A stretch of 64,000 nucleotides of DNA, from contig NZ_BMVM01000015.1 of the NCBI RefSeq assembly GCF_014650715.1, forward strand, positions 124,001 through 188,000, written 5' to 3'. The notes under the pieces were generated by a model. It was not told where the DNA came from. It was given only the letters and a program-made list of their open reading frames with translations, and ran no database searches. Shown here one piece after another: positions 49,005 to 57,506 of the stretch. The translations under genes were made by a program, and so were the position numbers. Numbering within the stretch: position 1 is the stretch's first letter; each line of letters begins with the position of its first letter. The DNA is from Streptomyces bluensis (GTDB lineage Bacteria; Actinomycetota; Actinomycetes; Streptomycetales; Streptomycetaceae).

Positions 49005-50447
49005 CTACGTCTGATACGGGTTGTACGAGGGATACGGCGCCGCTGGACCGTACCCGTGCGCCGACGCGTACTCGTGCCCGTACTCGTGCCCGTGCCCGTA
49101 CTCGTACCCGCGTCCGTACCCGTACTCGTACTCGTGCCCATGCTCGTACGGGCCCCCGTACCCGTACCCGAGCGTGTGCCCATACCCATACCCGCTCCCG
49201 TACACGGGCATCGGTGCGGTCGTCCGGGCCGCGTAGGCCAGGGAGGGACGGGCGATCTTCCGTCGGCGCCACAGCTCGAAGAGCAACTCCCGCTCCCGTA
49301 CGACGAAATCCGCGTTCGCCCGGCCTCGCCGCCCCCGATGCCGCAGGAAGGCGAGCGAGGTCGCGTACGCCTCGTACTCGGCGACCGACCGCGCCGCCTC
49401 CCGCCCGAACTGGTGCCCGGCGTACTCGCGGGCCAGCCGCCGCGCCTTCATGTTCCCGAGGGCGTACGGCTCGGGCGGCGTCAGCCACCCGGCGGCCGTG
49501 TACGCGGGCAACTCGTCCCGCACGGTGCGCAGTTCCCGCTGCCGGGTCCAGATGACCAGCCAGGTCAGCAGCCCGAACGCGGGAACCATGAACACCGCGT
49601 AGACCGCGAAGAAACCGAACTCCCCGAAGGTCGACGAGCCGTTCCACAGGGCGTGCATGCCCATCGCGAGGAGCAGACCGGAGAGGGGGAGGAGCACGCG
49701 GCGCACATGGTGCCGGTCCGCGGAGAGCGCCGCGATCCCGAAGCCGATCCCCGTGAACACGGTGAACAGGGGGTGCGCGAAGGGCGACATGATCACGCGG
49801 ACGAAGAAGGTCGCGGCCGTCACGGAGGCGAGTCCGCTGTCGCCGCTGAGCTGGTCGGTTCCGAAGGCGGTGCCGAGGTAGAGGATGTTCTCGGTGAAGG
49901 CGAACCCGGTGGCGGTGACCCCGGCGATCACCACTCCGTCCACGATTCCGGTGAAGTCCCTTCTGCGGAACAGGAAGATCAGCAGGACCGCGGCGGCCTT
50001 GGCGGTCTCCTCCACGACGGGCGCTATCACGGTGGCGCCGAGGGTGTCCGCGCTGGACGGATCGGCGGTGGCGGTCGCTATCCATCTGGTCGCGAAGCTG
50101 TTCGCGATGATGGCTATCAGCGCGGCGGCACACGCGCCCCAGGCGAACGAGAAGACCAGGTTGCGCCAGGGCCCGGGCTCGACCCGGTCCAGCCAGCGGA
50201 ACGTGGCGATGAGCAACGGCACAGGAAGCACCGCCAGTCCCAGCCCGACCAGGAACCCCTGCGTACCGGTCTGCTCGCGGACCAGGGCGAGGATGACCAG
50301 CCCGGAGAGCGCGAGCAGTGTGATGAGCGCCCCGTACCGCACCCACTTCTTGCGCCACCAGTGCGCTGGGCGCCGCATCCCGCCGACTGGGCCGCCGGGG
50401 CCGGGCGGTTCGCTGGGGTGCGTCGGATACGGGGGAAAGGTGGCCAC
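49005..50447 (-). CDS. PrsW-family intramembrane metalloprotease with repetitive C-terminal tail
   Basis: 480 residues with nine or so membrane segments. PrsW active-site motifs are EETAK (146-150), FTEN (184-187) and the histidine of SPFAHPLF (225). PrsW proteases cut membrane-bound anti-sigma factors in response to envelope stress. After residue 412 the protein ends in a tail of Gly/Tyr/His/Glu repeats (YGYGHTLGYGYGGPYEHGHE and similar), derived from short DNA tandem repeats of GTACTCGTGCCC. ATG 50447. Monocistronic. Confidence 0.9.
   Translation of the reverse strand: MATFPPYPTHPSEPPGPGGPVGGMRRPAHWWRKKWVRYGALITLLALSGLVILALVREQTGTQGFLVGLGLAVLPVPLLIATFRWLDRVEPGPWRNLVFSFAWGACAAALIAIIANSFATRWIATATADPSSADTLGATVIAPVVEETAKAAAVLLIFLFRRRDFTGIVDGVVIAGVTATGFAFTENILYLGTAFGTDQLSGDSGLASVTAATFFVRVIMSPFAHPLFTVFTGIGFGIAALSADRHHVRRVLLPLSGLLLAMGMHALWNGSSTFGEFGFFAVYAVFMVPAFGLLTWLVIWTRQRELRTVRDELPAYTAAGWLTPPEPYALGNMKARRLAREYAGHQFGREAARSVAEYEAYATSLAFLRHRGRRGRANADFVVRERELLFELWRRRKIARPSLAYAARTTAPMPVYGSGYGYGHTLGYGYGGPYEHGHEYEYGYGRGYEYGHGHEYGHEYASAHGYGPAAPYPSYNPYQT
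49021..49205. repeat. Short-unit tandem repeats encoding the PrsW tail
   Basis: Overlapping units of 12 bases such as CGTACTCGTGCC and CGTACCCGTACC, in frame with the PrsW C-terminus. Confidence 0.88.
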
Positions 50448-50636
50448 GGCATCGACCCTAACGAGGGAGGGGCGCTCCCCGCGACGCTGCCGCGTGAGGT
50501 GCAGGTGCTGCTCGGTGGTGCCTCGCGGGCGTTCGGCGGGACTGGTCAGGCGCCGGTGGGTTATGGCTGGTCGGGGTGGACGTGGACTGTGTGGTCTGGC
50601 TGCCCTCCGCGCTGCTCCTCCTTGGAGGACTACTTG

Positions 50637-50712
50637 AATTCCTGAACTCCTGGGATTCCTGAACTCCTGGGACTCCTGGGACTCCTCGGGCTCCTGGGAC
50701 TTCCGGGACTCC
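50637..50712. repeat. Tandem repeat of a 9-10-bp unit
   Basis: Seven or eight drifted copies of CTCCTGGGA, between the PrsW gene start and the trmB stop. Confidence 0.88.
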
Positions 50713-51545
50713 TATTGCTCCTTGGACGGTACGTCCCTGTGCTGTACGCGTCGGAAGAGCAGGTCGTTCACCACATGACCCTTGTCCAGTCCCTGGCCCT
50801 CGAAACGGGTCAACGGCCGGAACGCCGGACGCGGCGCGAATCCGCCGTCGGCCTGTGTGTTCTCGAAGTCGGGGTGCGCGGTGAGCACGTCGAGCATCCA
50901 CTCGGCGTACGGCTCCCAGTCGGTCGCGCAGTGGAGTACGGCGCCCGGCTTGAGCCGGGATGCGGCGAGCGTGAGGAACTCCGGCTGGATCAGCCGCCGC
51001 TTGTGGTGCCGCTTCTTGGGCCACGGGTCGGGGAAGTAGACGCGCAGCCCGTCGAGGGAGTCGGGGGCGAGCATCTCGCGCAACAGGATGATGGCGTCCC
51101 CGTTCCCCACCCGGATGTTGGACAGCCCGTTCCCATCGGCGAGATTGAGCAGATTGCCCTGGCCCGGCGTGTGCACGTCCACGGCGAGAACATTGATCTC
51201 GGGGGCCTCGGCGGCCATCTGCGCGGTGGCTTCCCCCATCCCGAACCCGATCTCCAGCACCACGGGGCCCGCGTTCCCGAACAGCTCGGCGAGATCGATC
51301 GTCCGCTGCCCGTCGATGTCCAGCCCCCACTTGGGCCACAGCCGCTGCAACGCGTCCGCCTGGCCTGCCGTCACCCGGCTCCGTCGCGGCTGAAAACTCC
51401 GGATCCGCCGCTCGAAGTGCGATCCAGCGGGATCGGCCTTCGGCCCGTCGGGGAACCGGGGTTCACCCTTGGCCCGGGTAGGACGGAGGGACGCGCCGGA
51501 GGCGGTGCGCCGTGGGGCTTCGGGGGTGTGGGTGGAGTCAGACAC
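50712..51545 (-). CDS. trmB: tRNA (guanine(46)-N7)-methyltransferase
   Basis: 277 residues. SAM-dependent methylation of G46 in the tRNA variable loop. SAM site LEIGFGMGEATAQMA, catalytic/base-binding FPDPWPKKRHHKRR, and the C-terminal TDWEPYAEWML motif are all present. An approximately 50-residue Arg-rich N-terminal extension is common in Streptomyces. ATG 51545. Its end abuts a tandem repeat. Confidence 0.95.
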   Translation of the reverse strand: MSDSTHTPEAPRRTASGASLRPTRAKGEPRFPDGPKADPAGSHFERRIRSFQPRRSRVTAGQADALQRLWPKWGLDIDGQRTIDLAELFGNAGPVVLEIGFGMGEATAQMAAEAPEINVLAVDVHTPGQGNLLNLADGNGLSNIRVGNGDAIILLREMLAPDSLDGLRVYFPDPWPKKRHHKRRLIQPEFLTLAASRLKPGAVLHCATDWEPYAEWMLDVLTAHPDFENTQADGGFAPRPAFRPLTRFEGQGLDKGHVVNDLLFRRVQHRDVPSKEQ

Positions 51546-51570
51546 AGTGGAACCGATTTTACGGCCTCGT

Positions 51571-51636
51571 CCTCAAACGCCGGCCGGGCTGACGTTCAGC
51601 CCGGCCGGGCAAAATCAGCCCCTCCGGCGTTTGAGG
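51571..51636. repeat. Nested palindromic intergenic repeat
   Basis: Outer inverted arms CCTCAAACGCCGG and CCGGCGTTTGAGG enclose an inner perfect hairpin (CGGCCGGGCTGA...TCAGCCCGGCCG). The outer arm is a widespread Streptomyces intergenic motif. It can terminate trmB/lhgO transcription or be a mobile miniature repeat. Confidence 0.75.
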
Positions 51637-51671
51637 AGCGGGGGTCCACACACCCCCACACGCCACCCCCC

Positions 51672-52895
51672 TCACCCCCCACCAAGCGCCCCCAACGCCC
51701 GACGCGCCACCTCCCGCCCAATCGGCAGCGAAGCGGTAGCCGCAGGCGACGGCGCGTTCAGCACATGCACGGTCCGCGTCCCCTCCCGAATCAGAAAGTC
51801 ATCCACCAGCGTCCCGTCCCGCAGCACGGCCTGCGCCCGCACGCCCGCAGCCGCAGGCACCAGGTCGTCCTCCGAGACCGCCGGCAACAGCCGCCGCACC
51901 GCCACCGCGAACGCCGCCTTGGACACGGACCGCCGCAGCTCCCCCGCCCCGTACCGCCAGTGCCGCCGAGCGATCCTCCAGGTACCGGGCCAGGCCAGGG
52001 TGGCCCCCAGCTCACGAGGCCGCACGACACCCCACCCGTACCCTTCCCGCGCCAGCGCCGGCACCGCGTTCGGCCCGATGTGCACATCCCCGTCGGTCCC
52101 CCGGGTCAGATGCACCCCGAGGAACGGGAACGCCGGATCGGGCACCGGATACACCAGCCCGTGCACCAACTCCGGCCGCGCCAGCGAGTAGTACTCACCC
52201 CGGAACGGCACGATCCGCATCCCGGGCTCGTCCCCGGCGAGCCGGGCGATCTCGTCACAGTGCAGCCCAGCACAGTTCACGAGCATGCGCGCGCGGACGA
52301 CATCACCGTCCCCCAGCCGCACGGCGACCCCGAGCGCGGCTCGCCGGTCGATCCGGACGACCTCCGCCCCGTACCGGATCTCCGCCCCCGACGCCTCGGC
52401 GAGCTGCCGCGCGACGCCCACGAAGTCGCAGATCCCCGTGGTTCCGACATGGATGGCGGCGAGCCCCCGCACCTCCGGCTCGTACTCGGCGATCTGGGCG
52501 GGCCCCAGCTCCCGGACCGGAATCCCGTTCTCCCGCCCCCTCTGCACGAGCGCGTGCAGCCGGGGCAGCTCACCGCGCTCGGTCGCGACGATCAGCTTGC
52601 CGGTGACGGCGTGGGCGATGCCGTACTCGGCGCAGAACTTGACCATCTCGGCGGCGCCCCGGACCGCGTACCGCGCCTTCAGGGAGCCCGGACGGTAGTA
52701 GATCCCGCTGTGGATGACCCCGCTGTTCCGCCCGGTCTGGTGCCGGGCTGGGCCCCACTCCTTCTCCAGCACCATGACGCGCGTGTCCGGCGCGGCCCGC
52801 GTGATGGCGTACGCCGTCGACAGGCCGACGATCCCGCCGCCGATCACCAGCACGTCACAGTCGTACGCGATCCCGTTCACGCTCCGCTGCCGCAC
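51672..52895 (-). CDS. lhgO: L-2-hydroxyglutarate oxidase
   Basis: 407 residues. FAD-dependent oxidation of L-2-hydroxyglutarate to 2-oxoglutarate with quinone as likely acceptor. Rossmann motif VLVIGGGIVGLSTAY at residues 15-29, followed by RHQTGRNSGVIHSGIYY and the C-terminal NAPSPAATASLPIG, all family-specific. The GTG at 52895 has GGAG four bases upstream. Divergent context with the next tandem repeat; no operon partner. Confidence 0.92.
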   Translation of the reverse strand: MRQRSVNGIAYDCDVLVIGGGIVGLSTAYAITRAAPDTRVMVLEKEWGPARHQTGRNSGVIHSGIYYRPGSLKARYAVRGAAEMVKFCAEYGIAHAVTGKLIVATERGELPRLHALVQRGRENGIPVRELGPAQIAEYEPEVRGLAAIHVGTTGICDFVGVARQLAEASGAEIRYGAEVVRIDRRAALGVAVRLGDGDVVRARMLVNCAGLHCDEIARLAGDEPGMRIVPFRGEYYSLARPELVHGLVYPVPDPAFPFLGVHLTRGTDGDVHIGPNAVPALAREGYGWGVVRPRELGATLAWPGTWRIARRHWRYGAGELRRSVSKAAFAVAVRRLLPAVSEDDLVPAAAGVRAQAVLRDGTLVDDFLIREGTRTVHVLNAPSPAATASLPIGREVARRALGALGGG

Positions 52896-52993
52896 GTCGC
52901 TCCACCTCTCGACTCCCTCCCGACTCGATAGTGCACTGCGCCACTGACAGCGCCTTCAAACCGTTCCCTGAACCGTTCTGGGACTGACCCTGA

Positions 52994-53041
52994 TGCGGCT
53001 ACGCGGCTAACGCGGCTACGCGGCTACGCGGCTACGCGGCT
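52994..53041. repeat. Tandem repeat of GGCTACGCGG
   Basis: Four to five copies of a 10-bp unit between the lhgO start and the asnB-like gene end; a second short tract (CTCGCCTAC, three copies) follows at 53095-53120. Confidence 0.9.
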
Positions 53042-53113
53042 GTGCGGGCTCTATGGCTCTCCACCGCCGGGAGGCGGGCAGTGCCCTGCCCTCGCCTACC
53101 TCGCCTACCTCGC

Positions 53114-55213
53114 CTACCCCCGGCGAACCGTCGCCCCCGCGCCCAGAACCCCCCGCTGCGGGGTGATGCCGGCCGGTACCGCCCGTTGGCGGGCGGGGGT
53201 GCCTGTCCAGCATGTGCCCCGGCGGGCCAGCAGGCGGCGGAGCCACAGTTCCAGGGAGACCAGGTCGGCGAGGCCGTCCAGGGGCAGCGGCTCGCCGTCC
53301 GCGGCCGCGCGGACCGCCTTGCGGACCACCCTCGCCTCGACCAGGCCCGCCTGGGCGAGCAGCGGGGTGTCGAAGAGGGTCACCAGGGAGTCGGCCGCCA
53401 CCCGGAGGCCGGTGCGGGCGGCGGCAGCCGAGGTCGCGTGGGAGGGGGCGCCCCAGCCGGGCGGGAGATCGGCGACGCCGGCGCCCTCCAGGACCGTGCG
53501 GAGGATCGCCGCCCTTGCTCCCGGTCGGACGCGCAGCGCCTCGGGAAGGGCCCGGCATGCCCGTACGACCTGGTTGTCCATGAAGGGCGTGTGCAGGCGC
53601 TGGAAGCGGATCTCCGCGGCCTGTTCCAGGACGCGGATGTCGGCGGCCTGGCGTGCGAGGGCCGCACGCGCGCGGAAGTCTCCCGGGCGCTGGCCCGGGC
53701 TGACGATCGGCCGGCTCGTGGCGGCCTGGAGGCGAATCGATACTTCGGCCAGTGCCTCGCCCGTGAGCCAGCGCGCCGCCGGGCCCGGTCTCGCCCAGGT
53801 GAGCGCGGCGAGCGACGCCCCGACCGCGCCGCCGGGTTCCTCGAAGCGCTTGTGGAGGAGCCGGTCGGCGAGGGTCTCCACGCCCGAGCGGTACGGGCTG
53901 CGGGCCAGCTTGCGCGCCGCGGCGTACACGCGCGCGGGGACCATGACGGAGCCGTCCGCCTTCGCGAGCGCCGCGACCGGCCGGACGAGATGGCGTCTCT
54001 TGCGGTCCATCAGGAGGTCTGCCAGACGGGCGGGGTGGGCGTCCAGGACCTGCCGGGCGCCGTAGCCCGTGAAGTGGTCCGCGCTGCCGGAGGCCAGGCG
54101 TGCGCGGTGCCTGGCGGCCGTGATCAGGGACGGGCCCGGCTCGTCCGTCAGGGGGCCCTCCAGGTCCGCGTACGGGAGCACGTCCTCTCCGCCTGCCACC
54201 ACTACGTGGTGGAGGCGGGGGTTGGCCGCGAGGGTGCCGGCTCGTTCCAGTTCGTCCTCACGGCCCGGTACGGCGAGGTCGTTGAAGGTCACCGCCAGGA
54301 GGCGTTCGCCCGCGCCCGTGCCATGACCCAGCACCGTTCCGGGAGCGCCCGGGAGGCCCGCCGCGAGCAGGGCCAGGGTGCCCGACGCCGGGCCGCCGGA
54401 GAGGTCGGCCCCGATGCCGGGTACGGGCATGCCGCGCGCCGCGCGCCGCTCCGCCGGGCCCATGCCGGGGACCGGGCCGGGGTCGATGTCCGCTCCGGGT
54501 ACGTGCCGAGGGGCGGCCAGGCGTGTGCGTACGGCGTCCACGAGGGCGTCCCGGACCGCGTCCACCGCGCTCGCCGGGTCGGCGGACGGCGCGGCGACGG
54601 CAAGGGACGCGACGGGCTCGTAGCCGGCGATCTCGTGCGCCCCCGCCCGCAGGATCAGCGCGTGCCCCGGCGGAATGCGCCGAACGCCGTCGTACGGGGT
54701 CGAGTCGTGCAGTGCGGCCGGTACGTCGGGCGCGGCGAGCAGCGCGGCCAGGTGTCCGAAGTCCAGGTTGGCCTCGACGAGGTCGGCCAGCGGCAGCGCG
54801 GCGGTCGCGTACGCCGTGCCGCCCGCCCAGGGGGTGTGGAACACCGGGCGGGCGCCCGCCAGATCGCCGCACACCGTCACCCGGCGGCCGACCTGGACGA
54901 CGGCCGTGTAGCTGCCGGACCAGGCGGTCAGATGGCGAAGTGCCCCGCCGCGCGCGGCGAAGAGGCCGAGCCTCAGCTCCTCGTCGCTCGCCCCGCAGGT
55001 GCCCAGGACCGCGATCCGGTTCTGGGCGTCGGCCTTCACGACGCGCACCTCGTCGGGGCGCCAGTCGCCGACCGCCCACAGCGGATCGGGGTCGCCCCAC
55101 AGGAGTTGGGAGCCCACGGGGTGCACGGTCTCGCCGTCGTACCCGGTGGCGCCCGCGGCGCCGATTTCGCGTGCCGCAGCGGCGGTACTGCTCCATCCCA
55201 CCAACCACCGCAT
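53114..55213 (-). CDS. Asparagine-synthetase-family (lasso-cyclase/beta-lactam-synthetase-like) protein
   Basis: 699 residues from ATG 55213 (MRWLVGWSSTAAAAREIGAA). The N-terminal class II amidotransferase domain lacks the obligatory Cys2 (it is Arg), so it cannot use glutamine. The C-terminal domain keeps the pyrophosphatase loop as IGADLSGGPASGTLAL (S-G-G-x-x-S). Loss of glutaminase with retention of adenylation is the mark of lasso-peptide cyclases and beta-lactam synthetases, which make intramolecular amide bonds. No precursor peptide, leader protease or transporter is next to it, so the substrate is unknown. Confidence 0.82.
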   Translation of the reverse strand: MRWLVGWSSTAAAAREIGAAGATGYDGETVHPVGSQLLWGDPDPLWAVGDWRPDEVRVVKADAQNRIAVLGTCGASDEELRLGLFAARGGALRHLTAWSGSYTAVVQVGRRVTVCGDLAGARPVFHTPWAGGTAYATAALPLADLVEANLDFGHLAALLAAPDVPAALHDSTPYDGVRRIPPGHALILRAGAHEIAGYEPVASLAVAAPSADPASAVDAVRDALVDAVRTRLAAPRHVPGADIDPGPVPGMGPAERRAARGMPVPGIGADLSGGPASGTLALLAAGLPGAPGTVLGHGTGAGERLLAVTFNDLAVPGREDELERAGTLAANPRLHHVVVAGGEDVLPYADLEGPLTDEPGPSLITAARHRARLASGSADHFTGYGARQVLDAHPARLADLLMDRKRRHLVRPVAALAKADGSVMVPARVYAAARKLARSPYRSGVETLADRLLHKRFEEPGGAVGASLAALTWARPGPAARWLTGEALAEVSIRLQAATSRPIVSPGQRPGDFRARAALARQAADIRVLEQAAEIRFQRLHTPFMDNQVVRACRALPEALRVRPGARAAILRTVLEGAGVADLPPGWGAPSHATSAAAARTGLRVAADSLVTLFDTPLLAQAGLVEARVVRKAVRAAADGEPLPLDGLADLVSLELWLRRLLARRGTCWTGTPARQRAVPAGITPQRGVLGAGATVRRG

Positions 55214-55983
55214 CGCCGCCTCCACAGGCTGTGGACAACCAGTGCACCGCACGAACCGGTCACCATGCTGCCACGAAGGAAGCGCGCGGAGGGGCCTGTG
55301 CGAAGGCTTGCACACCTCACAATGCGCCCCGGAGCACTCCCCGTGTGAGCCGGGAATGCGCTTCCGCGAAGAGACGCGCGCGGATCCCGCGCGCTCGCCC
55401 GCCCGGTCCACGCGCGATCCACGCGCGCTCCACAGAGGATCAGCGCCCCGTTCAATGCCGCCCCCGCGCGTGTGCGTCTGCGACGTGAATGCGCCCCAAA
55501 ACGCTCCCCGAAAACCCCCAACGCGCCCTCAAGAGAGGTGGTCGGAGCGGTATTTGTCCGCGCGAGACACCGTCGATTTTCGGCCAAATCGGCCTCGGGA
55601 GGAAAAGCTGACGCCACGCTCCGTGCAGGCTCTGCGCAACGCACAGTCAACGCGTGGTCCGGGAGGCGGAGTTCGCCTCCCGGACCGTCCGCCGCCCGCG
55701 GGGATGAAGGCGGCGGTGTCCCCCAGCCCACTGGATCCAGTACAGCGGGCCGACCCACGCACGGCCCATCGAAGCGCTCCACTCGTGGCCGGAGAAGAGC
55801 GCACGGACGGGCGCACGGCCACACAGCGGGAGCACGTCGCAACAGTCCGTACTCTCGTACGGACCACAATCCCGCCATCCGGATTTTCGCCCCTTAACGC
55901 TTGGGATGTGGCGAACTACGCTGGGTTTACGAATGCCGCGTGCGTATGCCGCCGCGGCAGCCGTCTGTGTCGAGGGGTGGCGC
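55214..55983. other. Divergent intergenic region upstream of the asnB-like and TPR-regulator genes
   Basis: About 770 bases. I see no convincing gene on either strand: the open frames are high-GC shadows without ribosome-binding sites or codon bias. It should hold the promoters of both flanking genes, and AT content rises between 55860 and 55925 ahead of the regulator gene. Confidence 0.45.
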
Positions 55984-57408
55984 ATGTCCAGGGAGCAACG
56001 CGGGCCGAACGAAAAACTCGGCGCCGTTCTCGCCCTCGCGGGAATCAGCAACGCGGGACTCGCGCGGCGCGTCAACGACCTTGGCGCCCAGCGGGGACTG
56101 ACTCTTCGCTACGACAAGACGTCGGTGGCGCGCTGGGTGTCGAAGGGCATGGTGCCGCAGGGTGCCGCGCCGCACCTCATCGCGGCCGCCATCGGCCAGA
56201 AACTCGGCCGCCCGGTGCCGCTCCACGAGATCGGTCTGGCGGACGCGGATCCCGCGCCCGAAGTGGGCCTCGCCTTCCCCCGGGACGTCGGCCAGGCGGT
56301 GAAGTCGGCGACGGAGCTGTACCGGCTGGACCTCGCCGGGCGCCGGGCCGGCTCCGGCGGCATCTGGCAGTCGCTCGCCGGATCGTTCGCGGTGAGCGCG
56401 TACGCCACGCCCGCCTCACGCTGGTTGATAACCCCGGCCGACAGTTCGGTGGCACGCGACGCGGTCCCCTCGGAGGGCGCGGGAGCACCACTGAAGGTCG
56501 GCCACAGCGATGTGCAGAAGCTGCGTGAGGCAGCTGAGGACGCCAGGCGCTGGGACTCCAAGTACGGAGGCGGCGACTGGCGTTCGTCCATGGTGCCCGA
56601 GTGTCTGCGGGTGGAGGCGGCGCCGCTGCTGCTCGGCTCGTACTCGGACGAGGTCGGCCGGGCCCTGTTCGGAGCCTCCGCGGAACTCACCCGCCTCGCC
56701 GGCTGGATGGCCTTCGACACGGGTCAGCAGGAGGCCGCCCAGCGCTACTACATCCAGGCCTTACGGCTCGCGCGCGCGGCCGCCGACGTGCCCCTCGGGG
56801 GCTACGTCCTGGCGTCGATGTCGCTGCAGGCGACCTACCGCGGCTTCGGCGACGAGGGCGTGGACCTCGCCCAGGCCGCCCTGGAGCGCAACCGGGGGCT
56901 GGCGACCGCCCGCACCATGAGCTTCTTCCGGCTCGTCGAAGCGCGGGCCCACGCGCGCGCGAGTGACGCCCAGGCGGCCGGCGCGGCCCTGAAGGCGTCC
57001 GAGGGCTGGCTGGAGCGGGCCCGCGACGGCGACAACGACCCGTCCTGGCTCGGCTTCTACGGGTACGACCGTTTCGCGGCCGACGCCGCCGAGTGCTACC
57101 GCGACCTCAAGGCGCCCCGCCAGGTGCGCCGCTTCACCGAGCAGGCGCTGTCGAAGCCGACGGAGGAGTTCGTGCGCTCGCACGGCCTGCGCCTCGTCGT
57201 CTCCGCGGTCGCCGAACTGGAGTCGGGGAACCTGGACGCGGCCTGCGAGCAGGGCGTACGGGCGGTCGAGGTCGCCGGGCGCATCTCGTCGGCGCGGACC
57301 ACCGAGTACGTGAAGGATCTCCTGCACAGGCTGGAGCCGTACGGGGACGAGCCGCAGGTGGTGGAGTTGCGGGAGCGGGCCCGGCCGCTGCTCATGACCC
57401 CCGCGTAG
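55984..57408 (+). CDS. Sporulation-associated TPR regulator (NsdA-like)
   Basis: 474 residues from ATG 55984 (MSREQRGPNEKLGAVLALAGI). The N-terminal 90 residues form a helix-turn-helix-like domain (SNAGLARRVNDLGAQRGLTLRYDKTSVARW). The rest is an array of TPR-type helices (YYIQALRLARAAADVPLGGYVLASMSLQA). It belongs to the streptomycete family around NsdA and the sporulation-associated protein encoded at this position in S. coelicolor, negative regulators of differentiation and antibiotic production. Its mechanism is not established. The frame is open 26 codons upstream. Confidence 0.85.
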   Translation: MSREQRGPNEKLGAVLALAGISNAGLARRVNDLGAQRGLTLRYDKTSVARWVSKGMVPQGAAPHLIAAAIGQKLGRPVPLHEIGLADADPAPEVGLAFPRDVGQAVKSATELYRLDLAGRRAGSGGIWQSLAGSFAVSAYATPASRWLITPADSSVARDAVPSEGAGAPLKVGHSDVQKLREAAEDARRWDSKYGGGDWRSSMVPECLRVEAAPLLLGSYSDEVGRALFGASAELTRLAGWMAFDTGQQEAAQRYYIQALRLARAAADVPLGGYVLASMSLQATYRGFGDEGVDLAQAALERNRGLATARTMSFFRLVEARAHARASDAQAAGAALKASEGWLERARDGDNDPSWLGFYGYDRFAADAAECYRDLKAPRQVRRFTEQALSKPTEEFVRSHGLRLVVSAVAELESGNLDAACEQGVRAVEVAGRISSARTTEYVKDLLHRLEPYGDEPQVVELRERARPLLMTPA

Positions 57409-57506
57409 GGCCTGGGCACGGCTCGGAGGACGGGTGCGCGGGAAAGGCAGCGCCTCACCGGAGAAACCCCGTGCCCCGCGCACCCCACCCCGGCGAGAAT
57501 GACCCG

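Noticed and set aside
48201..50645. 814-codon frame overlapping aldo/keto reductase and PrsW
   Set aside because: Composition is Arg/Pro/Gly-rich noise in the wrong codon phase; both overlapped genes are well supported.
53042..55348. 768-codon frame opposite the asnB-like gene
   Set aside because: Antisense shadow; the minus-strand protein has the S-G-G-x-x-S loop and a consistent family length.
53114..55983. Complete lasso-peptide gene cluster
   Set aside because: Only the cyclase-like gene is present; no leader peptidase, recognition element, transporter or plausible precursor was seen in the flanking spacer.
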